NCBI GenBank assembly: GCA_028714075.1 | Contig: JAQTMZ010000001.1 | Coordinates: 62,001 to 126,000, forward strand | Direction of reading: 5' to 3' | DNA length: 64,000 bases | Source: Gallionella sp. | Lineage (GTDB): Bacteria > Pseudomonadota > Gammaproteobacteria > Burkholderiales > Gallionellaceae | The notes under the pieces: generated by a model | Told to the model about the DNA's origin: nothing | Databases searched by the model: none | What the model saw: only the letters and a program-made list of their open reading frames with translations | Program-made: the position numbers and the translations under genes | In this document: positions 53,303 through 62,664 of the stretch, in pieces | Position numbering within the stretch: the first letter of the stretch is position 1 | Layout of the letters: each line of letters begins with the position of its first letter

Positions 53303-54895
53303 TCAAGCGCGAAATATCAGGCGTTTAAAACTCATTGTGGCGAAGCGAAAGATCTTTTTTGCCGTGGCCGCAGGCTCTCGGATCAGGCGGTTGCCAAGAT
53401 GCTGCAAAGTGCTCCACGGGAAGCACAGCATCACCCACCAACGGGTCTTTAATCTTTCAACATCTACCAGTCGCATCAATTGTTGTGGTGTCCAGAGTGG
53501 AGTTTGAAGCTGAAATTTTTGGATGGACAGGTTGTCCCAATCAAATTCTGGTATTAGATAGCCTTTGTTTTTGGCAATTTCCAACACCTCGGAACCCGGA
53601 TATGCAGTCAGTAAAGATGCATGGGGGAATACCTTGAGCTTGCGGCAAAAAGCAAAGCTCTCTTTGATTTGATCGAGAGTCTCCACTGCATTTTGACCGA
53701 TATTTCCAACCACCAGATAAGTGCCAACTTCCATATCATGCCTGCGAATGTCTTTTACTAACTGGGGAATTTTATCCAGCTTGACCGGCTTGTTGATAAT
53801 GTTGTCCAGAACCCACTGGTTGCCAGATTCGATGGCGATATTTACACGATAACAGCCAGCGGCTTTCATCTTGCCAAGAATTTCATCGTCGAGTAACCAA
53901 GGAGATACACCGTTAGGGGTATCCCAGTAAAGCTTGTAACGGGTTGCCATTGCATCAAATAAATCGGCAGCTCGCCGCTGCTTGGCAATAATCTGGTCAT
54001 CTTCGAAAAATATTTCATCGATTTGGTATTTGTTTATCAGTTCGTCGATTTCGGCCAACACATTTTCGATGGAGCGCATTCTGGGGCGACGGGTAAACAC
54101 TTTAAAAGCAGTGCAGAAATTACAGTGGTACTGGCAACCGCGGGAAGTAATCATAGAGACCGCACGTTTACCTTTACCAACACCGCCGTGGCGCACTCCT
54201 GCGGAGAAGTATTTTTCCATCGGCAATAAATGACGCGCAGGAAAAGGCAGTTCATCCAAGTCATCAATCGTGGTAGTTTTCTGAATGACAACAGGGCTGC
54301 CGGCTATGCTCCGGAAAGCGATTCCATCCAGCTGGCGCAAATCATTGCCTGCTTCGATGCAGCGGATCAAGGGAGCGATCACATTTTCTCCTTCCCCTAG
54401 AACAGCAACATCCACGCAAGGATCTTCGATAACTGACTCAGGTACGCTGGTGGGATGAGCGCCGCCGAAGATCACCACGATCTCTTTATCTACTTCTTTG
54501 ACAATTCGCGCAACTTGGTGGGCATTTTTCCGTTGCGAGGTAAACATGCTCGTGATGCCTACAACATCGGGATTGGTTCGCACAACAAACTCTTTGATCT
54601 GTTCGAAGGTCAAACCCACCAGAATTTTTTCATCATTGATGCGTGTTTCCTGCCCCCATCCCTCAATAAAGGCATCGAGAATCTGTACGTCAAATTGCTC
54701 ACGCTCCAGCATTGATGCGATATAGGCAATTCCGAGCGGCGCATTGGGATTCATGTCGCCCCGTGCGTTGTTGGAAAACGCGGGCGGCTGAATCAATAAG
54801 ACTTTCCGCAGCTTTTTTCGGTGTTTAATCGGTGCTGGGAGGGAGACCGGTTTGGCTCCAAGGTTGACGATTGGAATATCTGATTTAGTGATCAT
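53303..54895 (-). CDS. Radical SAM protein with N-terminal B12-binding-like domain
   Basis: A 530-residue radical SAM enzyme. An N-terminal cobalamin-binding-like Rossmann region (about 30-200: KVLLIQPPAFSNN; IVVIFGGAHPTSVPE; VAVLGEGE) is followed by the SAM/[4Fe-4S] core with cysteines 254, 258 and 261 in GCQYHCNFC. The classical DxHxxG motif for base-off B12 is not evident. Its ATG shares one base with the stop of the upstream 611-residue gene (TAATG). In a sugar cluster it might methylate or rearrange a glycan or lipid precursor; the product is unknown. Confidence 0.88.
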   Translation of the reverse strand: MITKSDIPIVNLGAKPVSLPAPIKHRKKLRKVLLIQPPAFSNNARGDMNPNAPLGIAYIASMLEREQFDVQILDAFIEGWGQETRINDEKILVGLTFEQIKEFVVRTNPDVVGITSMFTSQRKNAHQVARIVKEVDKEIVVIFGGAHPTSVPESVIEDPCVDVAVLGEGENVIAPLIRCIEAGNDLRQLDGIAFRSIAGSPVVIQKTTTIDDLDELPFPARHLLPMEKYFSAGVRHGGVGKGKRAVSMITSRGCQYHCNFCTAFKVFTRRPRMRSIENVLAEIDELINKYQIDEIFFEDDQIIAKQRRAADLFDAMATRYKLYWDTPNGVSPWLLDDEILGKMKAAGCYRVNIAIESGNQWVLDNIINKPVKLDKIPQLVKDIRRHDMEVGTYLVVGNIGQNAVETLDQIKESFAFCRKLKVFPHASLLTAYPGSEVLEIAKNKGYLIPEFDWDNLSIQKFQLQTPLWTPQQLMRLVDVERLKTRWWVMLCFPWSTLQHLGNRLIREPAATAKKIFRFATMSFKRLIFRA

Positions 54896-56730
54896 TACAA
54901 AATATCTATTTTTAATTCTGTTGGTAAAAATCGTCGCATCTCAGCGGCTCCAGTTTTCATGAAAAAGGTATTTTGTGTATTTTTAGCAATGGTGAACCGT
55001 TCCGTACTTGGCAGGCGTTCCTCGCAAAACTGCTGAGTAATTGCGGTTTTTAGCTCGTATGGGGTGTACACAATGGTCCATATTTTGGTATTAATTCCCT
55101 CCAAAGGATTGAAATTTAGCCCTGCATGACGTCCGACCAGCGCGACGGGAATTCCACGGCATACCGCTTCCACTGCCGTGCTGGAGCCGGAGGTTACAAC
55201 TACCCGTGCAGTTTGAAAAAGCTCGCCTACTTTGCAGTCTGACCATTCTATGGTGTTCCTTCCCAAGGAGGCAAACCGCTGTTCCACTTTTTGCTTGAAC
55301 AGTGCGAGGTTCATGTCCGGATGAACCTTCGCAACAAAACGGGAGATATCCATTCCTTTTTCTCGGCAAAGCGGTATTACGCAATCCAAAATACCCATCG
55401 ACTCCTCCACTGAATGTGTTAGCAGTATCAGCAACGTATCACACGCCTCAAGGGCAGGAGGTGACTGATGAAGATAGGCATAGCGTAACGCTGGAACAGC
55501 AAAATACTTGCCTAACGTATCAAAGCGGGTGAACATTGACTTGAGCGCTTCCCCGCAAACCCAGTTTTCGATGGGAGCAACCCCGGCGTTGACTTCTCCT
55601 GATGAAGAAAACAACGAGAGAAAATTGCTCAAAGGCGCATATTGTCGCACCGCAATCGTGTGGCATTCTGGTAAGCCTTTTTTGATTCCTAACACGATAC
55701 CCTTATCAAGTGACTGGTTTTCAAACCAGTCAATAAACCATTTTGGCTTTATACCCGCTTCTGCCATGCGGCGAGGTGCGCGCAGCATGGCAAAAGGCAT
55801 GACACTTCTCAGCCCGGCTGTGAAACATTCAGTCCGAACCAGTGCACTCACCGGCACATCCTGAAAAACCAGTGGTGTTTTCAGGAGTAGTGCTTGCCCG
55901 TGGCGTATACTTGCCCACCCTGCTAAAGTAATATCCCATAAAGTAATAAATGCCTCGAATGGTACGAAGGGAGTTTCGCTTCGCTTCATGAATGCATATG
56001 TTTGCCGGAGATGACTGAAGGGAATATGGTGAAGTAAAGGAAAATAGCCGGCTTTGACGCCGTGAGCACGGTAATACGCCATCAGGTTTGGGAAGTAGCG
56101 TTCTTTACAACCACCGTCCCTATCCATATTGCCATCGTGAATATAGGTTTCGAGTAAGAGTTCTGTGGTGATGAGCCTTGTTGCCACATACTTATCTGTG
56201 AATATGCACTTCGCTACACTTACCCTATAACCCAACAACAGCAGCTTGCCGAGCCATTTCGGCAGAGCTGTCAAATTGCGACGCCAATGCCGGAAGAGGC
56301 TGTTGATTTTGCCGTAGCGTTTACATTCCCAGTTGCGGATGCGGCACAACTCAGCAAAAGCCAACGCCAGTCCATGCGACTCTGTCACGACGATGATCCC
56401 GCTCATTCCCTGCTTAATGGTGCGATCTATCAAAACCATCCAGACCAGATGCAGAAACAGAGGACTTTCAAAAGGGTTCTTGCTTAGTGGGGTTGCCAGC
56501 CAATAATCGCAAGGGGCTGTGCTCATGCACTCGTCTACCCATCTGACAAATGGGGCTTGAAGGTCTAAAGCGGTTTGCTGGAAAACTTCGGCGGATACCG
56601 CGGGGTAAGGTTTCTCTAAGGTATCGCGAACCAGGCGGAACGTTTCCAGGTCCTCGTCCGCATAAATCCAGCCACATTCCATAGCTTCCATCTTGCCGAC
56701 ATAATCAGGCGTGGCAATGCTAATTCTCAT
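54895..56730 (-). CDS. Large surface-carbohydrate glycosyltransferase-like protein
   Basis: I do not recognise a precise family. It is a 611-residue cytoplasmic protein with no signal peptide or convincing membrane helix. The C-terminal third has a GT-B-like nucleotide-sugar pattern: VVVTSGSSTAVEAVCRGIPV followed by GRHAGLNF, as in CMP-sugar-dependent transferases and 'surface carbohydrate biosynthesis' proteins. The start is the ATG at 56730, not a TTG two codons earlier. It lies between the CMP-sugar synthetase gene and the radical SAM gene. A transferase using the CMP-ulosonic acid made by the upstream genes is a plausible role (inference). Confidence 0.7.
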   Translation of the reverse strand: MRISIATPDYVGKMEAMECGWIYADEDLETFRLVRDTLEKPYPAVSAEVFQQTALDLQAPFVRWVDECMSTAPCDYWLATPLSKNPFESPLFLHLVWMVLIDRTIKQGMSGIIVVTESHGLALAFAELCRIRNWECKRYGKINSLFRHWRRNLTALPKWLGKLLLLGYRVSVAKCIFTDKYVATRLITTELLLETYIHDGNMDRDGGCKERYFPNLMAYYRAHGVKAGYFPLLHHIPFSHLRQTYAFMKRSETPFVPFEAFITLWDITLAGWASIRHGQALLLKTPLVFQDVPVSALVRTECFTAGLRSVMPFAMLRAPRRMAEAGIKPKWFIDWFENQSLDKGIVLGIKKGLPECHTIAVRQYAPLSNFLSLFSSSGEVNAGVAPIENWVCGEALKSMFTRFDTLGKYFAVPALRYAYLHQSPPALEACDTLLILLTHSVEESMGILDCVIPLCREKGMDISRFVAKVHPDMNLALFKQKVEQRFASLGRNTIEWSDCKVGELFQTARVVVTSGSSTAVEAVCRGIPVALVGRHAGLNFNPLEGINTKIWTIVYTPYELKTAITQQFCEERLPSTERFTIAKNTQNTFFMKTGAAEMRRFLPTELKIDIL

Positions 56731-56763
56731 GGACAATTTTCACAATCCGGCCACGCAGTGCGA

Positions 56764-57510
56764 TTAAGCAACCGCAAGCATCAGTTGTTCAACTTTCACC
56801 AGATCGGCTGGCGTATCGATCGCTTGGGTACTGTGTCGCGTAGATACCATGCGCACCTTCAAGCCATGCTCAAGGATGCGCATCATGTCCACCGACTCAG
56901 CGACCTCCAGAGGGGTGGGTGTCATGCGGGTGTATTCCAGCAGAAAGTCGCGTCGGAAGGGAATAATGCAGACCTGCTTACACATTGGAATATCATCAAC
57001 CTTGCAGCGGGTTGGGATGGGTTCGCGGGAGAAATACATCGCATTAAAATTGAGATCGCACACCACCTTAATGCAGTTGCGATCCTCGAATTCTGCCACA
57101 TCCTTGATCTGTCCGAGCAGGTTGACCACCTGAACCTCTGCATCATCCAGTAGCGGTTGCACTGCCTCGGCAATCATATCAGGATGAGTCATGGGTTCGT
57201 CGCCTTGAACCATTACCACAATGTCGTACCGCATATTGTTTGCTTCTTCCAGTTTTACCAAGGCTTCGGCACAACGATCCGATGCCCGTTCATGCTGGTC
57301 ACCGGTCATTACGGCAACGCCGCCGATAGACTCGATGTAGTCATAAATTTCCTTGTCGCAGGTAGCCACGGCGGTCAGCGCCAACATGGGAGATTTGGAT
57401 ACACGTTCATACACATGGCCAATCATCGGTTTGCCGAGAATCGGCGCCATGGGTTTACCGGGGAAACGGCTGCTGCCCATACGGGCGGGGATAAGGGCAA
57501 GGATTTTCAT
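56764..57510 (-). CDS. KdsB-like CMP-sugar synthetase (3-deoxy-manno-octulosonate cytidylyltransferase family)
   Basis: A 248-residue cytidylyltransferase, the same length as KdsB. It has IPARMGSSRFPGKPM at the N-terminus (CTP binding), the metal-binding QGDEP and a final RHSTQAIDTPADL. It activates an ulosonic acid as a CMP-sugar. Because a housekeeping kdsB is normally elsewhere and this copy sits beside an aldolase and an HAD phosphatase, it may act on a different 2-keto-3-deoxy sugar acid. It lies 13 bp downstream of an NAD epimerase gene. Confidence 0.88.
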   Translation of the reverse strand: MKILALIPARMGSSRFPGKPMAPILGKPMIGHVYERVSKSPMLALTAVATCDKEIYDYIESIGGVAVMTGDQHERASDRCAEALVKLEEANNMRYDIVVMVQGDEPMTHPDMIAEAVQPLLDDAEVQVVNLLGQIKDVAEFEDRNCIKVVCDLNFNAMYFSREPIPTRCKVDDIPMCKQVCIIPFRRDFLLEYTRMTPTPLEVAESVDMMRILEHGLKVRMVSTRHSTQAIDTPADLVKVEQLMLAVA

Positions 57511-57523
57511 GATTTCTCCACGC

Positions 57524-58462
57524 TCACGAGTTAATGTCTATGTTGCTTGCGGTCTTGCGTGCCCAATCCAGGAATACGCGCAGCCCGACCTCCATCTGCG
57601 TGAAGCCATCCAGGTCGAGATGCTTTTTTAATTGGGTAACGTCCGCATAAATGCCGCTTTGGTCACCCGGTGTCGCCCCTTGCACGTAATAACTGCTGCC
57701 GGGGATCAGCGTGCAAATATGTTCAAGAAGCTCTCCAACCGTTGTCTTGACCCCGGTTCCCACGTTCAGCGTCTTGCCCAGTGCCGAAGAATAAGTTGCC
57801 GCACGAAACCAGGTTTCGACAACGTCATCGATATAAACAAAATCGCGGAAACGCTCGACATTTCCTTTCACCTCAATCTGTCCGCTGGCAAGCGCCTGTG
57901 CCAGGTAGATGCTTACCATTCCCTGACGAAGATTGCTCAAGTCCTGACCGGGGCCATATACGTTGAACATGCGCAAAACAACAAAAGGCAGTTTGTTCAG
58001 ATAGACGCGCAAATAGCCCTCGGTAGCATATTTGCCTACACCATAACATGAAAGCGGCTGGCAATAATGGCTCTCGCTGATCGGTGCATCCTCCACCGCC
58101 CCATACACCGACATCGAACTGGCATAAACAATACGCTCGACACGATTTTCTATGCCATAGCGGATTAAATTCAGTGTGGAAACCGTGTTCTTCTCTAAAT
58201 CGGCGACCGGATCATCGAAGCTGATTTCGCCCGAGGATTGTCCCGCAAGATGCAGAATCTTGCGGCAATCACGCGGAATACGGGCAATCGTGGCGAGTAG
58301 TGCCAGATCACCCTGGATAAATTCGACCCCACCCGGAATATTCGTAATCTTTCCGCTGGAGAGATCATCCACCCCGACGACCTGGTAACCTTCCTTCAGA
58401 AAACGCTCGGCCACATGAGAGCCGATAAAGCCCGCCACCCCGGTGATCAAAACCTTAGCCAT
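57524..58462 (-). CDS. NAD-dependent sugar epimerase/dehydratase (extended SDR)
   Basis: A 312-residue extended SDR: GVAGFIGSHVAERFL at the N-terminus, Ser in YASSMSVYG and catalytic YGVGK. It resembles UDP-glucose/GlcNAc 4-epimerase and NDP-sugar dehydratase relatives. The substrate is not assignable. It is flanked closely by the KdsB-like gene and a methyltransferase gene. Confidence 0.88.
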   Translation of the reverse strand: MAKVLITGVAGFIGSHVAERFLKEGYQVVGVDDLSSGKITNIPGGVEFIQGDLALLATIARIPRDCRKILHLAGQSSGEISFDDPVADLEKNTVSTLNLIRYGIENRVERIVYASSMSVYGAVEDAPISESHYCQPLSCYGVGKYATEGYLRVYLNKLPFVVLRMFNVYGPGQDLSNLRQGMVSIYLAQALASGQIEVKGNVERFRDFVYIDDVVETWFRAATYSSALGKTLNVGTGVKTTVGELLEHICTLIPGSSYYVQGATPGDQSGIYADVTQLKKHLDLDGFTQMEVGLRVFLDWARKTASNIDINS

Positions 58463-58473
58463 AAGTTCTCGAT

Positions 58474-59400
58474 TTACTCGTTACTGATGATGCCAATCAG
58501 AGTGTCGCATTTCCCGTTACGGATTAGCGCCTGCTTGTAGCTCTCTTCAAGTTCACTACCCAGAGCCTCGGTGAATCGCCCCATGCCGCCGGGACGCCCA
58601 TCCCGGGCCCAAACCATATGATTCGACAAATCATAGCGCTGATCCCGCAATATCTCATAAGGCCGCCCAAGCTGACCGAGAAGATAATGCAATGACGACT
58701 CGCTGAAATACCACGGGTGGGCCACAGACCAATAAAAACGTTCAAAAGCCGGTATGTCATACACCGAATACAGGGGGTCGGCGGCATTCGGAATTTCAAA
58801 AATAATCTTGCCGCCCGGTTTAAGCAAAGCGAGTTGTGCTTCGAGAAAAGCCCGGGGTTGCGCAATATGTTCCATTACAAAAAAATGCAGGATGGCATCA
58901 AACTGCGACCTGACGGCCAATTGCCGCAATTGATTAAGCGACTCATACACGGGCAAGCCGCGCTCCTTCACATACTCGCTGAACACCCCGGATGGTTCAA
59001 TACCAACGCAGTCGTGGCCAGCCTCGGCTAACGGGAAGAGCATGAATCCTGATGAACAACCCACCTCCAGCAGGCTTGCGCCCTTTGCCAGGATTGGTTG
59101 CAGATATTTCATACGCCTTAAACGAGTTGGCTCATTGGCTCGGATATGATCTTCAGCTTTGTCCCACCCGCCTTTGTTCCCAGCGCGTCCAGCCATGAAG
59201 CCCTCGAATTCAGCCGCGTAAAAACGCACCTCCTCTTCAGGCGTGAGCCCCGGATACTGGTAGCGTACATCACAATCCTGGCAATGGAAAAAAGCATGCC
59301 CACGCACATTGCCTCCATACACATGAGGAGTGACGACGGACTGCTTCTCGCGCCCGGCAAGGCACATCGGACATTTCTCAGGCAAGGCCACTATCACCAC
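58474..59400 (-). CDS. Class I SAM-dependent methyltransferase with N-terminal Cys4 motif
   Basis: A 308-residue protein. An N-terminal zinc-ribbon-like Cys4 (CPMC at about 10-13; CQDC at about 40-43) precedes a methyltransferase domain with LLEVGCSSGFMLF and an acidic VGIEPS. It probably methylates a sugar of the polysaccharide. All candidate starts are GTG codons; the one at 59391 has AGAGG eight bases upstream and may be the true start, giving 305 residues. Confidence 0.88.
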   Translation of the reverse strand: MVIVALPEKCPMCLAGREKQSVVTPHVYGGNVRGHAFFHCQDCDVRYQYPGLTPEEEVRFYAAEFEGFMAGRAGNKGGWDKAEDHIRANEPTRLRRMKYLQPILAKGASLLEVGCSSGFMLFPLAEAGHDCVGIEPSGVFSEYVKERGLPVYESLNQLRQLAVRSQFDAILHFFVMEHIAQPRAFLEAQLALLKPGGKIIFEIPNAADPLYSVYDIPAFERFYWSVAHPWYFSESSLHYLLGQLGRPYEILRDQRYDLSNHMVWARDGRPGGMGRFTEALGSELEESYKQALIRNGKCDTLIGIISNE

Positions 59401-59438
59401 CTCTACTTACAATTTTCACTTAAACAACTCCTTAATCC

Positions 59439-60413
59439 CTATGGGCATTCACAAACTACAAACATGTGAGAACTGAAGCCCTGCCCGGCAATAAAGTCTT
59501 GCCATTCCTGACGCTGTTCTTGCGATGCGTGTGCCACAAAATTACGCCAGAATCGATCCTTGATTTGAGCCTGGTTATTGTAAAGAATATCGATGTCCAG
59601 TTTACCCGGCGTAGACACATCAAGGGCTCGAAATCCAATGCCCTCAATCAATAAACGAACCGATTTCGGATTGAAAAAATTCAAGTGTTGCAGTGAAACC
59701 GACTTTGATTCATCCCATAAAGTCTGAATGTCCACCCCCATTCCAGAAAGGGTCGTAAACAGAAACACGTCGCCAGGCCGCATCAATGCGTGCAAATGCT
59801 GCAGGAATACTCTTGTATCGTGCAAATGTTCGAAGAGCTCAAAACTTACAAAAACTTTGGGGCCGGCAGGCAACTGCTCCGCAGTTACGTTTTCCAGAAA
59901 AGCCTCGATGACCGTCAAGCCTTTCTGCCGACAGATTTGTGCCAGCTCAGGACCCGGCTCAATAACCGTAACCTTTTTATTCGTAAGGCGCTCGTACTCT
60001 TCGGCGAAAATCCCATACCCGCCACCGATATCCAGCAGGGCGTGCTGGCGCGCTCCATACTTCTGCAACATTTCACTAACCATCAGCGCCTTGGGTCGCC
60101 ACAGCTTTTCCCGGCGCGCTTCAGAGGTCTCCCGGTAAAAAGTAGTTGCAAAAAATTTCGCTGAATCAGACTCTTGATAATAGCGAAAGAAGTCTTGTGC
60201 GGGAGGGCGCGGACTCACAAACAGTGTCTGACATACCGGACATTCCTCATATGAAAAGCCATGTTTGCTGAAGGAATAAACTCCCCGCGTGCCGCACGCA
60301 GGGCATAACACCAGTTGACGCGGAGATTTATTGAAGTATTTATCAGCATCCAGAGCGGCAAGTCGTAAATATTCGTCAAAAACTCTTATGGGACGAATCT
60401 CTTCTTCTTTCAT
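59439..60413 (-). CDS. Class I SAM-dependent methyltransferase with N-terminal zinc ribbon
   Basis: A 324-residue protein. CPACGT and CPVCQT (residues about 38-60) form a zinc ribbon, followed by a methyltransferase domain with LLDIGGGYGIF and VTVIEPGPEL. It has the same layout as its neighbour, and the two may be distant paralogues acting on different positions of one sugar. Its ATG overlaps the aldolase stop (ATGA). Confidence 0.89.
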   Translation of the reverse strand: MKEEEIRPIRVFDEYLRLAALDADKYFNKSPRQLVLCPACGTRGVYSFSKHGFSYEECPVCQTLFVSPRPPAQDFFRYYQESDSAKFFATTFYRETSEARREKLWRPKALMVSEMLQKYGARQHALLDIGGGYGIFAEEYERLTNKKVTVIEPGPELAQICRQKGLTVIEAFLENVTAEQLPAGPKVFVSFELFEHLHDTRVFLQHLHALMRPGDVFLFTTLSGMGVDIQTLWDESKSVSLQHLNFFNPKSVRLLIEGIGFRALDVSTPGKLDIDILYNNQAQIKDRFWRNFVAHASQEQRQEWQDFIAGQGFSSHMFVVCECP

Positions 60414-61180
60414 GGCTCGCTTACTCTTGGTGCAGAAGCAGATTTATTTAAGAATACCGCATCAATTGAATACGCAATAAACCGATATCCCTCGGTAACC
60501 CTCTGCTTCAATACATTAGCATCCGGCAGTACCACATGCACGCCGCAGGGGATGGCGTACCGCATGCAAAGAGTGCGAATGCGATCCATCGTTGCCATGA
60601 ATTCAGCGGCATTAAACTGTGCGGTCAGCCCCATGGAAGCGGACAGGTCATACGGCCCAATCAGGATGGCATCCAGCCCTTCTACCTGGAGAATGTCCTC
60701 CAGACTGTCGACAGCGCGAATATGTTCAATCATTGCCACCAGCAACGGAGCCTGCGCCTCATCAGTGTAAGTATCAAAGTGCTCGCCAAACAAGTTGGCC
60801 CGTGAAAATCCGACACCGCGCGTTCCGGCGGGAGGCCACCTGCATGCGTCGCGCACCTGCATTAAATGCGCCGCGCTTTCGACCATCGGAACGATCACCC
60901 CCCCGGCTCCCGCATCCAATGCCTGCTTGCAATCTTTGGTTTGCCCTTGCGCGAGGCGTACCAATGGCAAGGTGCCGCCAAGTTCCAGCGCACGAAATAG
61001 CTCTGGAAGTTGATGAACACTGATGGCACCATGCTCAAGGTCTACCGCCACCCAGTCATAACCCGCGTGACCCATGATTTCGGCCACCGATGCATGGGGG
61101 ATCTGCATCCAGCTTCCAATTGAGGGTTGATTAGCTGCCAAGGATTTTCGGAGCTCACAGATTTTTTTCAGGCGATTCAT
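60410..61180 (-). CDS. HpcH/HpaI-type pyruvate aldolase
   Basis: A 256-residue class II aldolase of the HpcH/HpaI (2-keto-3-deoxy-acid) family, a TIM barrel. Catalytic residues are present: His50 in DLEHG, Arg75 in LVRLAQG, and metal ligands Glu152 and Asp178 (IGPYDLSASMG). It joins pyruvate to an aldehyde, or cleaves the product, giving a 2-keto-3-deoxy acid. Its stop overlaps the methyltransferase start and its own start overlaps the HAD gene stop, so it is coupled into the sugar operon and is probably biosynthetic here. Confidence 0.9.
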   Translation of the reverse strand: MNRLKKICELRKSLAANQPSIGSWMQIPHASVAEIMGHAGYDWVAVDLEHGAISVHQLPELFRALELGGTLPLVRLAQGQTKDCKQALDAGAGGVIVPMVESAAHLMQVRDACRWPPAGTRGVGFSRANLFGEHFDTYTDEAQAPLLVAMIEHIRAVDSLEDILQVEGLDAILIGPYDLSASMGLTAQFNAAEFMATMDRIRTLCMRYAIPCGVHVVLPDANVLKQRVTEGYRFIAYSIDAVFLNKSASAPRVSEP

Positions 61181-61815
61181 AATTCGGTTAAATCCTTGAT
61201 AGAGGGGCCTGCATAATTGGCAAAGGCTACGGAATTTGTTTCGTGCCGCCGCAACAAAAAAGGAACATGATTGGCTTGTGCGGCTTCAAGGTCTGCTTTA
61301 GCGTCACCGATCATAATACACTCATGTGGATCGATGCCGCGCGTAGCTAGTGTCATACGGATAGCTTCTTTTTTGCTGGTTGGGGCACCGAAGACATCAA
61401 TAAAACACTTTCTTAAATCAAGAGTCAGTAGGATCCGCTCCAGCTCATCTTTTGGGGTGGCAGAAACCAACACAAAGGCTTGTTGATGTGGGTTGTTGCG
61501 CAGATAGTTCTCCGCTCCTGGCACCCAGGGTGAATCAATTACCCCTTGTAGTGCCAGCTGACTAAAGCGGTCACAAAACTCATTCACCCGAGACTCGCTC
61601 GACTCTTGCCCGGCCCATCTGAGGTAAATTGGAAACTTGTCGAAACGGGACATGCCGCCGTTGGCCTCATGGTGAAACCGTACCTTTTCAGCAACCTCAT
61701 GGCCATAGGGTTCAAACAATTGCACGAAGGCCTTGGATTTAACAGTAACTGAGTCTTTGACAACGCCGTCAAAGTCCCAGAAAACCAGTTTATAAGAACT
61801 GAATGGTACAAACAT
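61177..61815 (-). CDS. HAD-superfamily phosphatase
   Basis: A 212-residue HAD hydrolase. Motif I is FWDFDGVVKDS (Asp14 and Asp16), motif II VSATPKDE, the Lys in TSKKEAI and motif IV MIGDAKADLEAA. A helical cap lies between motifs I and II. It is a likely sugar-phosphate phosphatase acting before CMP activation, as KdsC does in Kdo synthesis. It overlaps the aldolase gene (ATGA). Confidence 0.88.
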   Translation of the reverse strand: MFVPFSSYKLVFWDFDGVVKDSVTVKSKAFVQLFEPYGHEVAEKVRFHHEANGGMSRFDKFPIYLRWAGQESSESRVNEFCDRFSQLALQGVIDSPWVPGAENYLRNNPHQQAFVLVSATPKDELERILLTLDLRKCFIDVFGAPTSKKEAIRMTLATRGIDPHECIMIGDAKADLEAAQANHVPFLLRRHETNSVAFANYAGPSIKDLTEL

Positions 61816-61818
61816 TCG

Positions 61819-62664
61819 TCAGGAACGGATCCATATCTGATTGTAAGTGTGTCCGAATGTGTTGGAGTTATCAAACATCTCTGAATGTCGCTTCTGGCTC
61901 AGTGTTAAACCTGCCTCAGTGAGTACTTTTCTACATCCATCGGCCTGCTCGGTAAAATCATCATTAATTTCGACGATAATTCCTTTTAAGTCGCGCAGAA
62001 CCACACCTCCTGATTTGAGGATTAAATGCTCGATACCATCGACGTCCATCTTAATGTAGTCAGGCTTGGGCAGTCCCAACTTTTCAACAGCATCAACCAT
62101 TGATAAACCCACGGTCTGAAACTTAAAAGTTTCCTTCAGTTTATGCCCGTCAAATCCAAAATCCTGCCCAAAAGTGGACAGTGCCCCACCCCATTCCTTT
62201 GATGTCATATGCAGTTTATTTGCGCCTAGATGATCACTTAATGCCAGCGGAACAATACAAATCTGATCAGTCAGTCCATTCAGGAAAATATTTCGTGCAA
62301 GCAATTCCAGATTGAAAACTGATGGTTCGAATGCCCAGACTCGGCAATTACGCTTCTTAGCCGCGTACACCGAATATAGGCCAACATTGGCACCGATATC
62401 CCAGAGTATCGAGCCATCCGGAATGGCATCAATCCATTCCAACGTTTCTGGCTCTTTGGTTGACAAGGATTCGGCACGAAACCTGCATAGCGCATTCGGG
62501 GTTGAAAATTTTAATTTCAGCCCGTTATGCATAACTTCTGTCATCTGCTCCATGGCAGTACCTGCTATTTGGCTATGCAGGTACCGTCCGATTTGTGTCT
62601 TGCCACTGACATTCACTACAGAGCGTATTATCCCTTTTACAACATCCTTCAATATGGTGCTCAT
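61819..62664 (-). CDS. FkbM-family methyltransferase
   Basis: A 281-residue SAM-dependent methyltransferase of the FkbM family, with DIGANVGLYSVYAA as the SAM motif and the family's IKMDVDGIEHLIL segment. Such proteins O-methylate sugars or polyketides. Its start overlaps the stop of the upstream epimerase gene (ATGA), and the HAD gene follows 3 bp after its stop. Confidence 0.9.
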   Translation of the reverse strand: MSTILKDVVKGIIRSVVNVSGKTQIGRYLHSQIAGTAMEQMTEVMHNGLKLKFSTPNALCRFRAESLSTKEPETLEWIDAIPDGSILWDIGANVGLYSVYAAKKRNCRVWAFEPSVFNLELLARNIFLNGLTDQICIVPLALSDHLGANKLHMTSKEWGGALSTFGQDFGFDGHKLKETFKFQTVGLSMVDAVEKLGLPKPDYIKMDVDGIEHLILKSGGVVLRDLKGIIVEINDDFTEQADGCRKVLTEAGLTLSQKRHSEMFDNSNTFGHTYNQIWIRS

